DNA of 64,000 bases from Streptomyces antnestii (GCF_004005495.1 NZ_RZYA01000004.1:391721-455720); one strand, 5' to 3'. Positions 17,192 to 26,363 are shown, counted from the stretch's first letter. Program-made: numbers and translations. The notes: generated by a model from the sequence alone, not told the origin.

Positions 17192-18235
17192 GTGGGGTCC
17201 CATCGCCGTCCCGCACAGTCCGGCCTCGACCGGAGCGCGCGCGGCTCCACCGTCTACATCCTGTCGGCCCTGACGGCCACCACCGCCGCCGGACTCGCCG
17301 CGGCCCCCGCGGGCGCCGCGCCACAGGACCGTCCGTCCGGCACCAGGGCCGAGGTCGACCGCCTCTTCGAGCAGGCCGAGAAGGCCACCGAGGCGTTCAA
17401 CCAGGCCGGGGAGCACGCCGACAAGCTGCGCGACGACCTGGCCGACCTCCAGGACAGCGTGGCGCGGGGGCAGGAGCGCATCAACACCATGCGCGGCGCC
17501 CTCGGTTCGCTCGCCGGCGCCCAGTACCGCTCCGGCGGCATCGACCCCTCCCTCGCCCTGCTCCTGTCGTCCGACCCGGACAACTACCTCGACAAGGCGT
17601 CCGTCCTCGACCGCCTCACCACCCGCCAGGCCGGCGAACTCACGGCGTTGCAGCGGGCGCAGCGCGACCTGTCCCAGGAACGTGCCGAGGCCGCCCGCAA
17701 GCTCGTCGACCTGGAGCGGACCCGCAAGGCCGTCGCCCGGCACAAGCGGACCGTCGAGGACAAGCTCGCCAGGGCCCGCCGCCTGCTCGACGCCCTGCCT
17801 CCCGGGCAGCGCGCGGCCTACGACCGTGCCTCGCGCGGCGGCGGGCGCGACGGCATCCCCGACCTGTCGGGCGTCGGTGAGGCCTCGTCCGGACGGGCCG
17901 CCGCCGCGGTGGCCGCCGCCATGTCGGCGCTCGGCAAGCCGTACGTCTGGGGCGCCAACGGACCCTCCGGGTTCGACTGTTCGGGCCTCATGCAGTGGTC
18001 GTACGCGCGGGCCGGCGTGGGGCTGCCGCGGACCTCGCAGGAGCAGCGGTACGCGGGCCGCCGGATCCCCCTCTCCGAGGCGCGGCCCGGCGACCTCGTC
18101 GCCTACCGCTCGGACGCCAGCCACATCGGCATGTACGTGGGCAACGGCCAGGTCATCCACGCCCCCTATCCGGGCGCGCCCGTGCGCTACGACCCGGTGG
18201 GCATGATGCCGGTCTCGTCCGTGACCCGGGTCTGA
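17192..18235 (+). CDS. NlpC/P60 peptidoglycan endopeptidase with coiled coil (copy 2)
   Basis: Tandem paralogue of the preceding gene, 347 residues from the GTG at 17192 (aaggag 16 bases upstream). It has the same order: signal peptide ending near AGAAPQ, coiled coil with AQYRSGGIDPSLALLLSSDPDNYLDKAS, then an NlpC/P60 domain with the catalytic Cys in SGFDCSGL and His in ASHIGMYVG. The conserved RSGGIDPS and DPDN segments show that the pair arose by duplication. The charged part of the coiled coil differs, being Arg-rich where copy 1 is Lys-rich, so the two have diverged. Confidence 0.92.
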   Translation: MGSHRRPAQSGLDRSARGSTVYILSALTATTAAGLAAAPAGAAPQDRPSGTRAEVDRLFEQAEKATEAFNQAGEHADKLRDDLADLQDSVARGQERINTMRGALGSLAGAQYRSGGIDPSLALLLSSDPDNYLDKASVLDRLTTRQAGELTALQRAQRDLSQERAEAARKLVDLERTRKAVARHKRTVEDKLARARRLLDALPPGQRAAYDRASRGGGRDGIPDLSGVGEASSGRAAAAVAAAMSALGKPYVWGANGPSGFDCSGLMQWSYARAGVGLPRTSQEQRYAGRRIPLSEARPGDLVAYRSDASHIGMYVGNGQVIHAPYPGAPVRYDPVGMMPVSSVTRV

Positions 18236-18288
18236 GCGGCCCTGGTGCGACGGGCGGACGGCGCGCGGGGCCCCGTACGATCGGGAGG

Positions 18289-19497
18289 ATGGCTGGTCGT
18301 CGGCGTGGTGCGGGTGGGGCGCGGTCCTGTGCTGCCCTGCTGTGCCTGAGCGGTCTGCTCGCCGGGCTCGTCGGCTGCGGCGGCGGAACCGCCCAGGACA
18401 CCGCGCGGGCCGACGTGCAGCGCACCCTCGACCGCAGGGCCCACGCCGTACTCGCCGGGGACGCGGCCGCGTACCGGGACACCGGGAGCGCTCAGGCCGC
18501 GGTCCCGGCCGACCTCGCGGACGTCCCGCTGGCGTCCTGGACGTACCGGCTCACCCGCCTCGACCGCTCGGGCGGCCGCGCCACGGCCGACGCGGACCTC
18601 GACTACCGGATCAGCGGCTACGACAGCGCCCCGGTCGTCTCCTCCCGCACCCTGAAACTCGAACTGCGCGGCGCGCACTGGTACGTCACCTCCGACCGGC
18701 CCGCCCCGAAGGCCGGCCAGCAGCTCTGGGAGCAGGGCAGGGTCGTCGTCGAGCGGGGCGCGCACAGCCTGGTGCTCGGCGTGGGGAGACCGCGCAGCGC
18801 GCTGCGCCAGTACGCGGACCTCGCCGACAAGGCCGTACCCGCCGTACAGGACGCCTGGGGGTCCGGCTGGGCCCGGCGCGTCGTCGTCCTCGTCCCGAAG
18901 TCCCTGGACGGCATGGGCGGCCTGCTCGGGGCCCCCGCCGCCGGGTACCGGGGGATCGCCGCGGTGACGACCGGTGAGGCGGGCTCCGGGGGCCGGACAC
19001 CGGCCGACCGGATCATCGTGAACCCGGACGCGTACGGCGCGCTCGGCTCCTTCGGCAAGCAGGTCGTCCTCACGCACGAGACCACCCACGTCGCCACCCG
19101 CTCCGCGACCTCGCAGGCGACCCCGCTGTGGCTGTCCGAGGGGTACGCGGACTGGGCCGGCTACCGGGGCACCGGCCGCTCCGCCGTACAGGCCGCGCCG
19201 GAACTGGAGCGCGCGGTGCGGCTCGGCCGGCTGCCCGCCGCACTCCCCGCCGACGCGGACTTCGGCTTCTCCGGCGACGCGGGCCGCCTCGCGCAGGCGT
19301 ACGAGGGCGGGTGGCTGGCCTGCCGGATGATCGCCGACCGCTGGGGCGAGGCGAAGCTCAACGCCTTCTATCGCGCCGTCGGAAAGCACAAGGAGCGGGC
19401 CGGGGCCGTCGCGAAGGCGCTGCAGAGCGTCCTCGGGACGACCGAGGAGAAGTTCACGGCGGACTGGCGGGATTACCTGCGGGCCCAGCTGGGCTGA
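18289..19497 (+). CDS. Putative zincin-like lipoprotein
   Basis: 402 residues with a lipobox (LAGLVGC) near residue 25. The C-terminal half has HETTHVATR, an HExxH-like metal-binding motif with Thr-Thr between the Glu and second His, followed by LWLSEGYADWAGY, the gluzincin third-ligand pattern. It is therefore probably an extracellular metallopeptidase or a derived form. A TACGAT -10 element ends 7 bases before the ATG and the gggagg abuts the ATG with no spacing, so a leaderless mRNA is likely. It follows the two NlpC genes and ends 10 bases from the convergent GT87 gene. Confidence 0.8.
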   Translation: MAGRRRGAGGARSCAALLCLSGLLAGLVGCGGGTAQDTARADVQRTLDRRAHAVLAGDAAAYRDTGSAQAAVPADLADVPLASWTYRLTRLDRSGGRATADADLDYRISGYDSAPVVSSRTLKLELRGAHWYVTSDRPAPKAGQQLWEQGRVVVERGAHSLVLGVGRPRSALRQYADLADKAVPAVQDAWGSGWARRVVVLVPKSLDGMGGLLGAPAAGYRGIAAVTTGEAGSGGRTPADRIIVNPDAYGALGSFGKQVVLTHETTHVATRSATSQATPLWLSEGYADWAGYRGTGRSAVQAAPELERAVRLGRLPAALPADADFGFSGDAGRLAQAYEGGWLACRMIADRWGEAKLNAFYRAVGKHKERAGAVAKALQSVLGTTEEKFTADWRDYLRAQLG

Positions 19498-19507
19498 CCG
19501 GCCGCCG

Positions 19508-20752
19508 TCAGGACGCGAGCAGGCTCTGGTCCCGGGCCGCCTGAGAGGGCAGCCTGGACCCATGGCGCGGCTCGGTCACCGTCTGCCGCCACAGGGACCG
19601 AGCGGCGATGAGCGCCGCCGCGACCAGCAGCCCGTTGCGTACGAGGAGCAGCGTGAGGCCCAGGGCGTCGCTGGTCACGACGTGCACGAAGCCGAGCGGG
19701 AACTCCAGGAACGTCACGAGGGAGGCCGCCAGGACCAGATGGGCGGGCAGCGCCATCCGGCTGCCGGCGAACACCGTCGACACGGCGGCCAGACCGATCA
19801 GCCACACCAGGTACTGGGGGCTGATCACCCGGCTCGTCGTCGTGAACAGGAGCACCGCGACGAACGCCGCGTCCGCGAGCGTGCCGGGCGCCCAGGCCCG
19901 CGCCCGCAGCCGCCACACAAGGAGCCAGCCCGCCGCGAGCAGCGTCAGCACCTGCGCCGCCCCGCTCACGACGTCCACCCCGGCGCCGAGAAATTCCATC
20001 GAGCCGTAGTGCAGGCCGACGGAACCCCGCCAGCCGAACTGCCGCGCCACATGGAACACCAGTGCCCCCAGCGACTCGACCTCCGTGCCCCGGTCGCGCT
20101 GGAAGGTCAGGAAGGCGAGCGCACCCGGCATCGCCGCCGCGAACACGAGGACGAGACCGCCCGCGGTGAGGGCCGCACTGCCCCAGGAGACCCGCGTGAC
20201 GCGACCGCGGCGCGTCCCGAGCAGCAGAAGCGCGGGCCACACCTTCAGCAGCGCGCCCAGCCCCGCCAGCGCCCCCATGACGCGCGGATGCCGGGTCCCG
20301 GCAAGCAGCGCGGCCACCGCGACCGCCGTGACCATGACGTCGTAGCGGGCGTACGAGGTCGGGCCGAGCAGCGGCAGGCCCGCCACCCACACCCACGCCC
20401 CGCGGAGCGACCTGCCGGGCCGCCCGCCCGCGTGCACGAGCAGCCCGAACGTGAGCGCGTCGGCGAGCAGGGCCAGCACGAAGAAGGCCGTGGCGTACGG
20501 GAGGAACGGCAGGAGGGCGGGGGAGAGGATCGCGCCCGCGGCGGCCGGCGGGTACTGCCAGGTGACGTCGTCCAGCGGGAACGTGCCCGTGCGCAGCACC
20601 TCGTACCAGCCGCGGTAGATCACCGAGACGTCGCTCGTCACGTCGGGACCCGGGACCGTGATCACCTTCAGGACACTCAGGAGGAGCAGCGTCCTGGTCG
20701 CGGTCCACACCAGCACGGCACGGCCCGGGATTCTCGGCATCATTCGGGCCAT
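19508..20752 (-). CDS. GT87-family (DUF2029) polyprenyl-phosphate mannosyltransferase
   Basis: Integral membrane protein of 414 residues with about ten hydrophobic segments. SDVSVIYRGWYEVLRTGTFPLDDVTWQYPP near the N terminus, with an Asp before the Tyr-rich loop, and MGALAGLGALLKVWPALLLL in the middle fit the GT-C family that adds mannose from polyprenyl-phosphate-mannose to PIMs and related glycolipids. The start is ATG 20752; ATG 20743 is close by. It is divergent from the PimB-like gene, so both may act in phosphatidylinositol mannoside or lipoglycan assembly. Confidence 0.82.
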   Translation of the reverse strand: MARMMPRIPGRAVLVWTATRTLLLLSVLKVITVPGPDVTSDVSVIYRGWYEVLRTGTFPLDDVTWQYPPAAAGAILSPALLPFLPYATAFFVLALLADALTFGLLVHAGGRPGRSLRGAWVWVAGLPLLGPTSYARYDVMVTAVAVAALLAGTRHPRVMGALAGLGALLKVWPALLLLGTRRGRVTRVSWGSAALTAGGLVLVFAAAMPGALAFLTFQRDRGTEVESLGALVFHVARQFGWRGSVGLHYGSMEFLGAGVDVVSGAAQVLTLLAAGWLLVWRLRARAWAPGTLADAAFVAVLLFTTTSRVISPQYLVWLIGLAAVSTVFAGSRMALPAHLVLAASLVTFLEFPLGFVHVVTSDALGLTLLLVRNGLLVAAALIAARSLWRQTVTEPRHGSRLPSQAARDQSLLAS

Positions 20753-20821
20753 GATGCCGGGCGGAGCTGTGGAGGGGCCGTGAAGCACGCCCCACCGGCG
20801 CGTTCGGTACTGTCGGCGGCG

Positions 20822-21973
20822 ATGCACAAGACAAACAAGACGTTGCTCGTGACCAACGACTTCCCGCCCAGGCCCGGCGGCATCCAGGCGTTCCTGCACA
20901 ACATGGCGCTCCGTCTGGACCCCGAGCAGCTCGTCGTCTACGCGTCCACCTGGAAGCGCACCCGCGAGGGTGTCGAGGCGACGGCGGCGTTCGACGCCGA
21001 GCAGCCCTTCACCGTGGTCCGCGACCGCACGACGATGCTGCTGCCCACGCCCCGCGTCACCCGGCGCGCGGCGGGCCTGCTCCAGGAGCACGGCTGTACG
21101 TCGGTGTGGTTCGGCGCCGCCGCCCCGCTCGGCCTGATGGCACCGGCGCTGCGCAGGGCCGGCGCCCGGCGGATCGTGGCCACCACACACGGGCACGAGG
21201 CGGGCTGGGCCCAACTGCCCGCCGCCCGCACGCTGTTGCGCCGCATCGGCGAGTCCACGGACACGATCACGTATCTCGGCGAGTACACGCGGTCGCGGAT
21301 AGCCGCCGCGCTGACGCCCGAGGCGGCGGGGCGCATGGTGCAGCTGCCGCCGGGCGTGGACGAGAAGACGTTCCACCCCGGGTCAGGGGGCGATCTTGTG
21401 CGGGAGCGGCTCGGTCTCACCGACCGGCCCGTCGTCGTGTGCGTCTCGCGGCTCGTGCCGCGCAAGGGGCAGGACACGCTGATCCGGGCGATGCCGCGCA
21501 TCCTCGCGGCGGTCCCTGACGCGGTCCTGCTGGTGGTGGGCGGCGGCCCCTACGAGAAGGACCTGCGGCGGCTCGCCGCGGAGACGGGCGTCGCCGGTTC
21601 GGTGCGGTTCACCGGGGCCGTGCCGTGGTCGGAGCTGCCCGCGCACTACGGGGCGGGCGACGTGTTCGCCATGCCGTGCCGGACCCGGCGGGGCGGGCTC
21701 GACGTCGAGGGCCTCGGCATCGTGTACCTGGAGGCGTCCGCCACGGGCCTGCCGGTGGTGGCCGGGGACTCCGGCGGCGCGCCCGACGCGGTCCTCGACG
21801 GCGAGACGGGCTGGGTCGTCAGGGGCTCCGACCCGGACGACTCCGCGGACCGCATCGTGACGCTCCTCGGCGACGCGGAGCTGCGCCGCAGGATGGGGGA
21901 ACGGGGGCGCGAGTGGGTCGAGGAGAAGTGGCGCTGGGACTTGCTGGCGGAGAAGCTGCGGGGGCTGCTGTAG
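20822..21973 (+). CDS. pimB: GDP-mannose-dependent phosphatidylinositol mannosyltransferase (PimB-like)
   Basis: GT4 glycosyltransferase of 383 residues closely resembling mycobacterial PimB' (Rv2188c, from memory): LLVTNDFPPRPGGIQAFL at the N terminus, VWFGAAAPLGLMAP, ATTHGHEAGW, SRLVPRKGQDTLIRAMP, VFAMPCRTRRGGLDVEGLGIVYLEASA and the C-terminal EWVEEKWRWD. It should add the second mannose to PIM1 at the inner membrane face. TACTGT ends 8 bases before the ATG with no Shine-Dalgarno, so it is probably leaderless. Confidence 0.88.
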   Translation: MHKTNKTLLVTNDFPPRPGGIQAFLHNMALRLDPEQLVVYASTWKRTREGVEATAAFDAEQPFTVVRDRTTMLLPTPRVTRRAAGLLQEHGCTSVWFGAAAPLGLMAPALRRAGARRIVATTHGHEAGWAQLPAARTLLRRIGESTDTITYLGEYTRSRIAAALTPEAAGRMVQLPPGVDEKTFHPGSGGDLVRERLGLTDRPVVVCVSRLVPRKGQDTLIRAMPRILAAVPDAVLLVVGGGPYEKDLRRLAAETGVAGSVRFTGAVPWSELPAHYGAGDVFAMPCRTRRGGLDVEGLGIVYLEASATGLPVVAGDSGGAPDAVLDGETGWVVRGSDPDDSADRIVTLLGDAELRRRMGERGREWVEEKWRWDLLAEKLRGLL

Positions 21974-22030
21974 GGAGGATCTTTTCCCCGAGCCCGCCCC
22001 TTCCCGAACTGGGCTCCGCCCCCGACCCCG

Positions 22031-22105
22031 GTCCTCAAACTCCCCCAGACTCCGTCCGGGGGACCCCCACGGGCTGGAAAACCAGCCCGTCCGGCGTTTG
22101 AGGAC
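22031..22105. repeat. Streptomyces-type intergenic inverted repeat (GTTTGAGGAC element)
   Basis: gtcctcaaac (22031-22040) and gtttgaggac (22096-22105) are outer arms; gggctgg and ccagccc form an inner stem. From general knowledge, closely related elements occur in many copies between genes of Streptomyces chromosomes. Confidence 0.7.
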
Positions 22106-22166
22106 AAGGGACGCGGGGGTGCGGGGGCTGCTGTAGGCGTCGAGCTGCGGGTTGTCGTGGGCTGAG

Positions 22167-22209
22167 CGCGCAGTTCCCCGCGCCCCTCAGGGGCGCGGGG
22201 AACTGCGCG
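22167..22209. terminator. Long palindromic repeat, probable bidirectional terminator
   Basis: Perfect 21-bp arms with a single-base loop (cgcgcagttccccgcgcccct and its complement). This is another element I recognise as recurrent in Streptomyces intergenic DNA. It lies between the convergent pimB and acyl-CoA ligase genes. Confidence 0.75.
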
Positions 22210-22255
22210 AGCAACCAGCCACGGACCCGCACTAACTCGCGTACGGACACGGGGC

Positions 22256-24052
22256 TCAGCCCCGGTAGATCGCCTCGATCTCGTCCGCGTAATCCTTCGC
22301 CACCACATTCCGCTTCAGCTTCAGCGAAGGCGTCAGGTGGCCCGACTCCTCCGTGAACTGGGTCGGCAGGATGCGGAACTTGCGGACCGACTCCGCCTTG
22401 GAGACCGCCGCGTTCCCGTCGTCCACGGCCGACTGGATCGCCGCGAGGAGGTCCGCGTCGTCCCGCAGGGACACCGTGGTGGAGTCCGCGGGCTTGCCGT
22501 GGTCGGCGGCCCACTTGCCGAGGAACTCCTCGTCGACCGTGACGAGCGCGCCGACGAACGGGCGGCCGTCGCCGACGACCATGCACTCGGCGACCAGCGC
22601 GTGCGCGCGGATGCGGTCCTCGATGACGGCCGGGGCGACGTTCTTGCCGCCCGCCGTCACGATGATCTCCTTCTTGCGCCCGGTGATCCGCAGGTAGCCG
22701 TCCTCGTCGAGCGTGCCGATGTCGCCCGTGTGGAACCAGCCGTCCGCCAGGGCCTCCGCCGTCGCGCCCTCGTTGTTCCAGTAGCCGGTGAACAGGTGCT
22801 CGCCATGCAGCAGCACCTCACCGTCGTCGGCGATCCGGACCACCGAGCCCGGCAGCGGCTGGCCGACCGTGCCGATCTTCTGCCGGTCCCACGGGTTGAA
22901 GGCGGTGGCCGCGCAGGACTCGGTGAGGCCGTAGCCCTCCAGGACCGTGAAGCCGATGCCGCGGAAGAAGTGGCCGAGGCGCTCGCCGAGCGGGGCGCCG
23001 CCGGAGATCGCGTACTCGCCGCGGCCGCCGAGGACGGCGCGCAGCTTGCTGTAGACGATCTTGTCGAACGTCTTGTACTTCAGCTTCAGGGCGAGGGAGG
23101 GGCCCTTGGGGGTGTCGAGCGCGCGGCTGTACTCGATCGCCGTGTCGGCCGCCTTGTCGAAGATCTTGCCCTTGCCGTCGGCCTGCGCCTTGGCGCGCGC
23201 CGAGTTGTAGACCTTCTCGAAGACGCGCGGCACACCCAGGATCAACGTCGGCCGGAACGCGGCGAGTTCATCGGTGAGGTGCTTGATGTCGGGGGCGTGG
23301 CCCAGCTTGATCGGGGCCATCAGGGACGCCACCTCGACCAGGCGGCCGAAGACGTGCGCCACCGGGAGGAACAGCAGCACCGAGCACTCGCCGGTACGGA
23401 AGAGGGGCTTGAGGCGCTCGACCACGTTGCCGCACTCGGCGAAGAAGCTGCGGTGGGTGAGGACACAGCCCTTGGGGCGGCCCGTGGTGCCGGACGTGTA
23501 CACGATCGTCGCCGGGTCGTCGGCCTTGGCGACGGCGCTGCGCTCCTCGACGGCCTCGTCGGACACCCCGGCGCCCGCGCGGCGCAGCTCCTCGACGCCG
23601 CCGGCGTCGATCTGCCAGACGTGGGCGAGGCCGGGCAGGCGGTCGCGCACGGACTCGACGGTGGCCGCGTGCGCACCGCTCTCGACGAGGCAGGCCACGG
23701 CACCGGAGTCGCCGAGGATCCACTGGATCTGCTCGGCCGAGCTGGTCTCGTACACCGGCACCGTTATCGCGCCCGCGCTCCAGATCGCGAAGTCGAGCAG
23801 CGTCCACTCGTAGCGCGTACGGGACATCAGGCCGACGCGGTCGCCCGCCTGCACGCCGGAGGCGATCAGGCCCTTCGCGGCGGCGCGCACCTCGGCGAGG
23901 AAGGTGGTGGCGGTGACGTCCTGCCAGGTGCCGTCCACCTTGCGGGCGATGACGGCGACGTCGGGGTGCTGCGCGGCGTTTCTGCGGACGATGTCGGTCA
24001 GGTTGCCGTCCGCGGGGACCTCGTACAGGGCCGGAAGGCTGAACTCGCGCAA
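22256..24052 (-). CDS. Long-chain fatty acid-CoA ligase (FadD15-like)
   Basis: AMP-binding enzyme of 598 residues that activates long-chain fatty acids to acyl-CoA. Motifs are TIVYTSGTTGRPKGCVLTH (P-loop, about residues 187-205), GYGLTESCAATAFN, TGDIGTLDEDGYLRITGRKKEIIVTAGGKNVAP near 455-485, and the C-terminal Lys in KLKRNVV. The start codon is TTG at 24052, with gaggag 8 bases upstream. M. tuberculosis fadD15 is adjacent to pimB' in the same way. The 306 bp between it and the divergent phosphoesterase hold a near-palindrome, gaatac-gaa-gtatcc, at 24292-24306. Confidence 0.93.
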   Translation of the reverse strand: MREFSLPALYEVPADGNLTDIVRRNAAQHPDVAVIARKVDGTWQDVTATTFLAEVRAAAKGLIASGVQAGDRVGLMSRTRYEWTLLDFAIWSAGAITVPVYETSSAEQIQWILGDSGAVACLVESGAHAATVESVRDRLPGLAHVWQIDAGGVEELRRAGAGVSDEAVEERSAVAKADDPATIVYTSGTTGRPKGCVLTHRSFFAECGNVVERLKPLFRTGECSVLLFLPVAHVFGRLVEVASLMAPIKLGHAPDIKHLTDELAAFRPTLILGVPRVFEKVYNSARAKAQADGKGKIFDKAADTAIEYSRALDTPKGPSLALKLKYKTFDKIVYSKLRAVLGGRGEYAISGGAPLGERLGHFFRGIGFTVLEGYGLTESCAATAFNPWDRQKIGTVGQPLPGSVVRIADDGEVLLHGEHLFTGYWNNEGATAEALADGWFHTGDIGTLDEDGYLRITGRKKEIIVTAGGKNVAPAVIEDRIRAHALVAECMVVGDGRPFVGALVTVDEEFLGKWAADHGKPADSTTVSLRDDADLLAAIQSAVDDGNAAVSKAESVRKFRILPTQFTEESGHLTPSLKLKRNVVAKDYADEIEAIYRG

Positions 24053-24358
24053 GACTGCTGCTCCTCATAGGGCACCGGCGCCACGGCGGTGTGCTGCGAC
24101 GGTGCGGTCCAAGATCGGGCAGGTGCTCAGCCGCTGAATCAGGGGTGGTTCAGTGGTTGAAATGCTGAGCACGACTGGACTGCCCGGACGTTACCCACCG
24201 GTACTGCTGTTCCGGTAGGGGGTCCAGGCCAGATGTTCGCTGCGTCACACGCCGTGGAATTGCTTCGTCGACCCTAGTCCACTCGATCCGCGAATACGAA
24301 GTATCCGCAGGTCCAGCGCCCACTACCCATGATTCCCGCACAGTTCTAGGGTGATCGC

Positions 24359-25120
24359 ATGCGCGTACATGTGGTCAGCGATGTGCACGGAAACTCCACA
24401 GACCTCGCCCGGGCCGGCGACGGGGCGGACGCCGTCGTCTGCCTCGGTGACCTGGTGTTGTTCCTCGACTACGCGGACCACTCGCGGGGCATCTTCCCCG
24501 ATCTGTTCGGCGTGGAGAACGCGCACCGCATCGTCGAGCTGCGCACCGCGCGCCGCTTCGAGGAGGCGCGCGCGTTCGGCGCCGGCCTGTGGGCGGGCCT
24601 CGACCGCGGCCCCGCGATCGAGAAAGCCGTGCGCAAGCAGTACGCCGAGCTCTTCGCCGCGTTCCCCACCCCGACGTACGCCACCTACGGCAACGTCGAC
24701 ATCCCGCACCTGTGGTCCGAGTACGCCGCGTCCGGTACGACCGTCCTCGACGGCGAGCGCGCCGAGATCGGCGGGCTCGTCTTCGGCTTCGTCGGCGGCG
24801 GACTGCGCACCGCGATGCGCACCCCGTACGAGATCAGCGACGAGGAGTACGCCGCCAAGATCGAGGCCGTCGGCGAGGTCGACGTGCTGTGCACCCACAT
24901 CCCGCCGGACGTCCCCGAACTCGTCTACGACACCGTCGCGCGCCGCTTCGAACGCGGCAGCCGCGCGCTCCTCGCCGCCATCCGCCGCACCCGGCCCCGC
25001 TACTCCCTCTTCGGCCACGTCCACCAGCCGCTCGCCCGGCGCATGCGGATCGGGGCGACGGAGTGCGTCAACGTCGGCCACTTCGCGGGCTCGGGCAGGC
25101 CCTGGGCGCTGGAGTGGTGA
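24359..25120 (+). CDS. Metallophosphoesterase (calcineurin-like)
   Basis: 253-residue phosphoesterase with the metal-site blocks DVHGN (residue 7 on), CLGDLV, GNVD in place of the usual GNHE/D, CTHIPP and GHVHQP. It probably acts in the cytoplasm, since no signal peptide is present; the substrate is unknown. TAGGGT ends 6 bases before the ATG, so it is probably leaderless. A 21-bp tandem repeat starts right after the stop. Confidence 0.88.
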   Translation: MRVHVVSDVHGNSTDLARAGDGADAVVCLGDLVLFLDYADHSRGIFPDLFGVENAHRIVELRTARRFEEARAFGAGLWAGLDRGPAIEKAVRKQYAELFAAFPTPTYATYGNVDIPHLWSEYAASGTTVLDGERAEIGGLVFGFVGGGLRTAMRTPYEISDEEYAAKIEAVGEVDVLCTHIPPDVPELVYDTVARRFERGSRALLAAIRRTRPRYSLFGHVHQPLARRMRIGATECVNVGHFAGSGRPWALEW

Positions 25121-25121
25121 G

Positions 25122-25205
25122 CTCTCGGGCCCGGAGCGGTGTGCCCTCGGCCCGGTGTGGTGTGCCCTCGGGCCGGTGTGGTGTGTCCTCGGGCCGGTGT
25201 GGTGA
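25122..25205 (+). repeat. 21-bp tandem repeat, about four copies
   Basis: Copies of cctcgggccggtgtggtgtgc begin near 25124, 25145, 25166 and 25187, the first being degenerate. The array starts two bases after the phosphoesterase stop and fills most of the gap to the SRPBCC gene. The 21-bp period is seven codons. Confidence 0.85.
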
Positions 25206-25285
25206 CAGGGGCGACATCTGTGCGCGGTAGCCTTCACGCGATACACACCACCCCTCAACGGACCGCATCTGGAGGAGCCACCGCG

Positions 25286-25720
25286 ATGGCGGAACACACC
25301 AGCTCGAGCATCACGATCGAGGCGGCACCGGCCGATGTCATGGGGGTGATCGCCGACTTCGCCCGCTACCCGGACTGGACGGGAGAGGTGAAGGAGGCCG
25401 AGGTCCTCGCCACGGACGCCGAGGGCCGCGCCGAGCAGGTGCGCCTCGTCATGGACGCCGGAGCGATCAAGGACGACCAGACCCTGGCCTACACCTGGAC
25501 CGGGGACGACGAGGTCTCCTGGACCCTGGTCAAGTCCCAGATGCTGCGCTCCCTCGACGGCACGTACCTCCTGAAGCCGTCCGGCACGGGCACGGAGGTC
25601 ACCTACCGGCTCACGGTCGACGTCAAGATCCCCATGCTCGGCATGATCAAGCGCAAGGCCGAGAAGGTCATCATCGACCGCGCCCTGGCCGGCCTGAAGA
25701 AGCGCGTCGAGACGAAGTAG
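25286..25720 (+). CDS. SRPBCC (START-like) lipid- or ligand-binding protein
   Basis: 144 residues with the polyketide cyclase/dehydrase-like pattern: IEAAPADVMGVIADFARYPDWTGEVKEAEVL at the N terminus and a long C-terminal helix, MIKRKAEKVIIDRALAGLKKRVE. The fold forms a hydrophobic pocket; the ligand is unknown. The ATG follows ctggaggagcc. The ArsA-like ATPase follows after a repeat tract, and the mycobacterial pair Rv2185c/Rv2184c (from memory) has the same two types of protein, so a functional link is plausible. Confidence 0.85.
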   Translation: MAEHTSSSITIEAAPADVMGVIADFARYPDWTGEVKEAEVLATDAEGRAEQVRLVMDAGAIKDDQTLAYTWTGDDEVSWTLVKSQMLRSLDGTYLLKPSGTGTEVTYRLTVDVKIPMLGMIKRKAEKVIIDRALAGLKKRVETK

Positions 25721-25889
25721 GTCGGGTCGGGGCTCCGCCCGGAGCCCGGAGTTCTGGCCGGCCCGGAACGCGGAGCTTTGGCCGGCGCCGGTCCGGCACC
25801 GGGCCTTCCGACGCCCGCCCGGCCCGGCGCCGTGCCTCATCGTGCGGCCAACGGCCACTGGCCGCGGGCTCGAGGCTCGTCCGGCCCGG

Positions 25890-26150
25890 GGCCCGTCCGG
25901 CGGGCGGCTGGGTTCGGCGGCTGGCTGGTGCTCGGCTCAGGTTCTCGTTCTGCGGTGGGCCGCGTCGGGCGGTTGGTGCTTGGCCGGTCCGGCGCTGGGC
26001 CTCCTCGGACGACCACCGGCCGTTGGCTCGGGCTCGTCCGGCGGGCGGCCTTGGTTCGGGGGCTGGTGCTCGGCTCAGGTTCTCGTTCTGCGGTGGGCCG
26101 CGCCGGGCGGTTGGTGCTTGGCCGGTCCGGCGCCGGGCCTCCTCAGGCCG
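25890..26150. repeat. Pair of long direct repeats (138-bp spacing) in a GC-rich tract
   Basis: A segment of about 100 bp containing ctggtgctcggctcagg, ttctcgttctgcggtgggcc and ggttggtgcttggccggtcc occurs at about 25910-26010 and again at 26048-26148, displaced by 138 bp, with few differences. A third degenerate piece reaches about 26240. The whole 643-bp gap 25721-26363 contains no gene I can support. Confidence 0.85.
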
Positions 26151-26363
26151 CCACCGACCACCGGCCACTGGCTCGGCGCTCGTCCGGCCCGGGCCCGTCC
26201 GGCTCGGGTTCTCGTTCGGCTCGGGTCCCGTTCAGCGGTCAGGCCTCGGCCCGGGGCCCGTCCGGCGCGGACCCCTTCCGCCGCCAGGCCTCCGCTCGGA
26301 CGCCGGGCGGGGGTCCGACGCCCGGTCCGGGGGCGCCCCCGGCCCCCGGTAGCCTCACACCCC

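Noticed and set aside
25671..26168. 165-residue minus-strand frame over the repeat tract
   Set aside because: It overlaps the end of the SRPBCC gene, is made of the direct repeats and has no ribosome-binding site or family resemblance.
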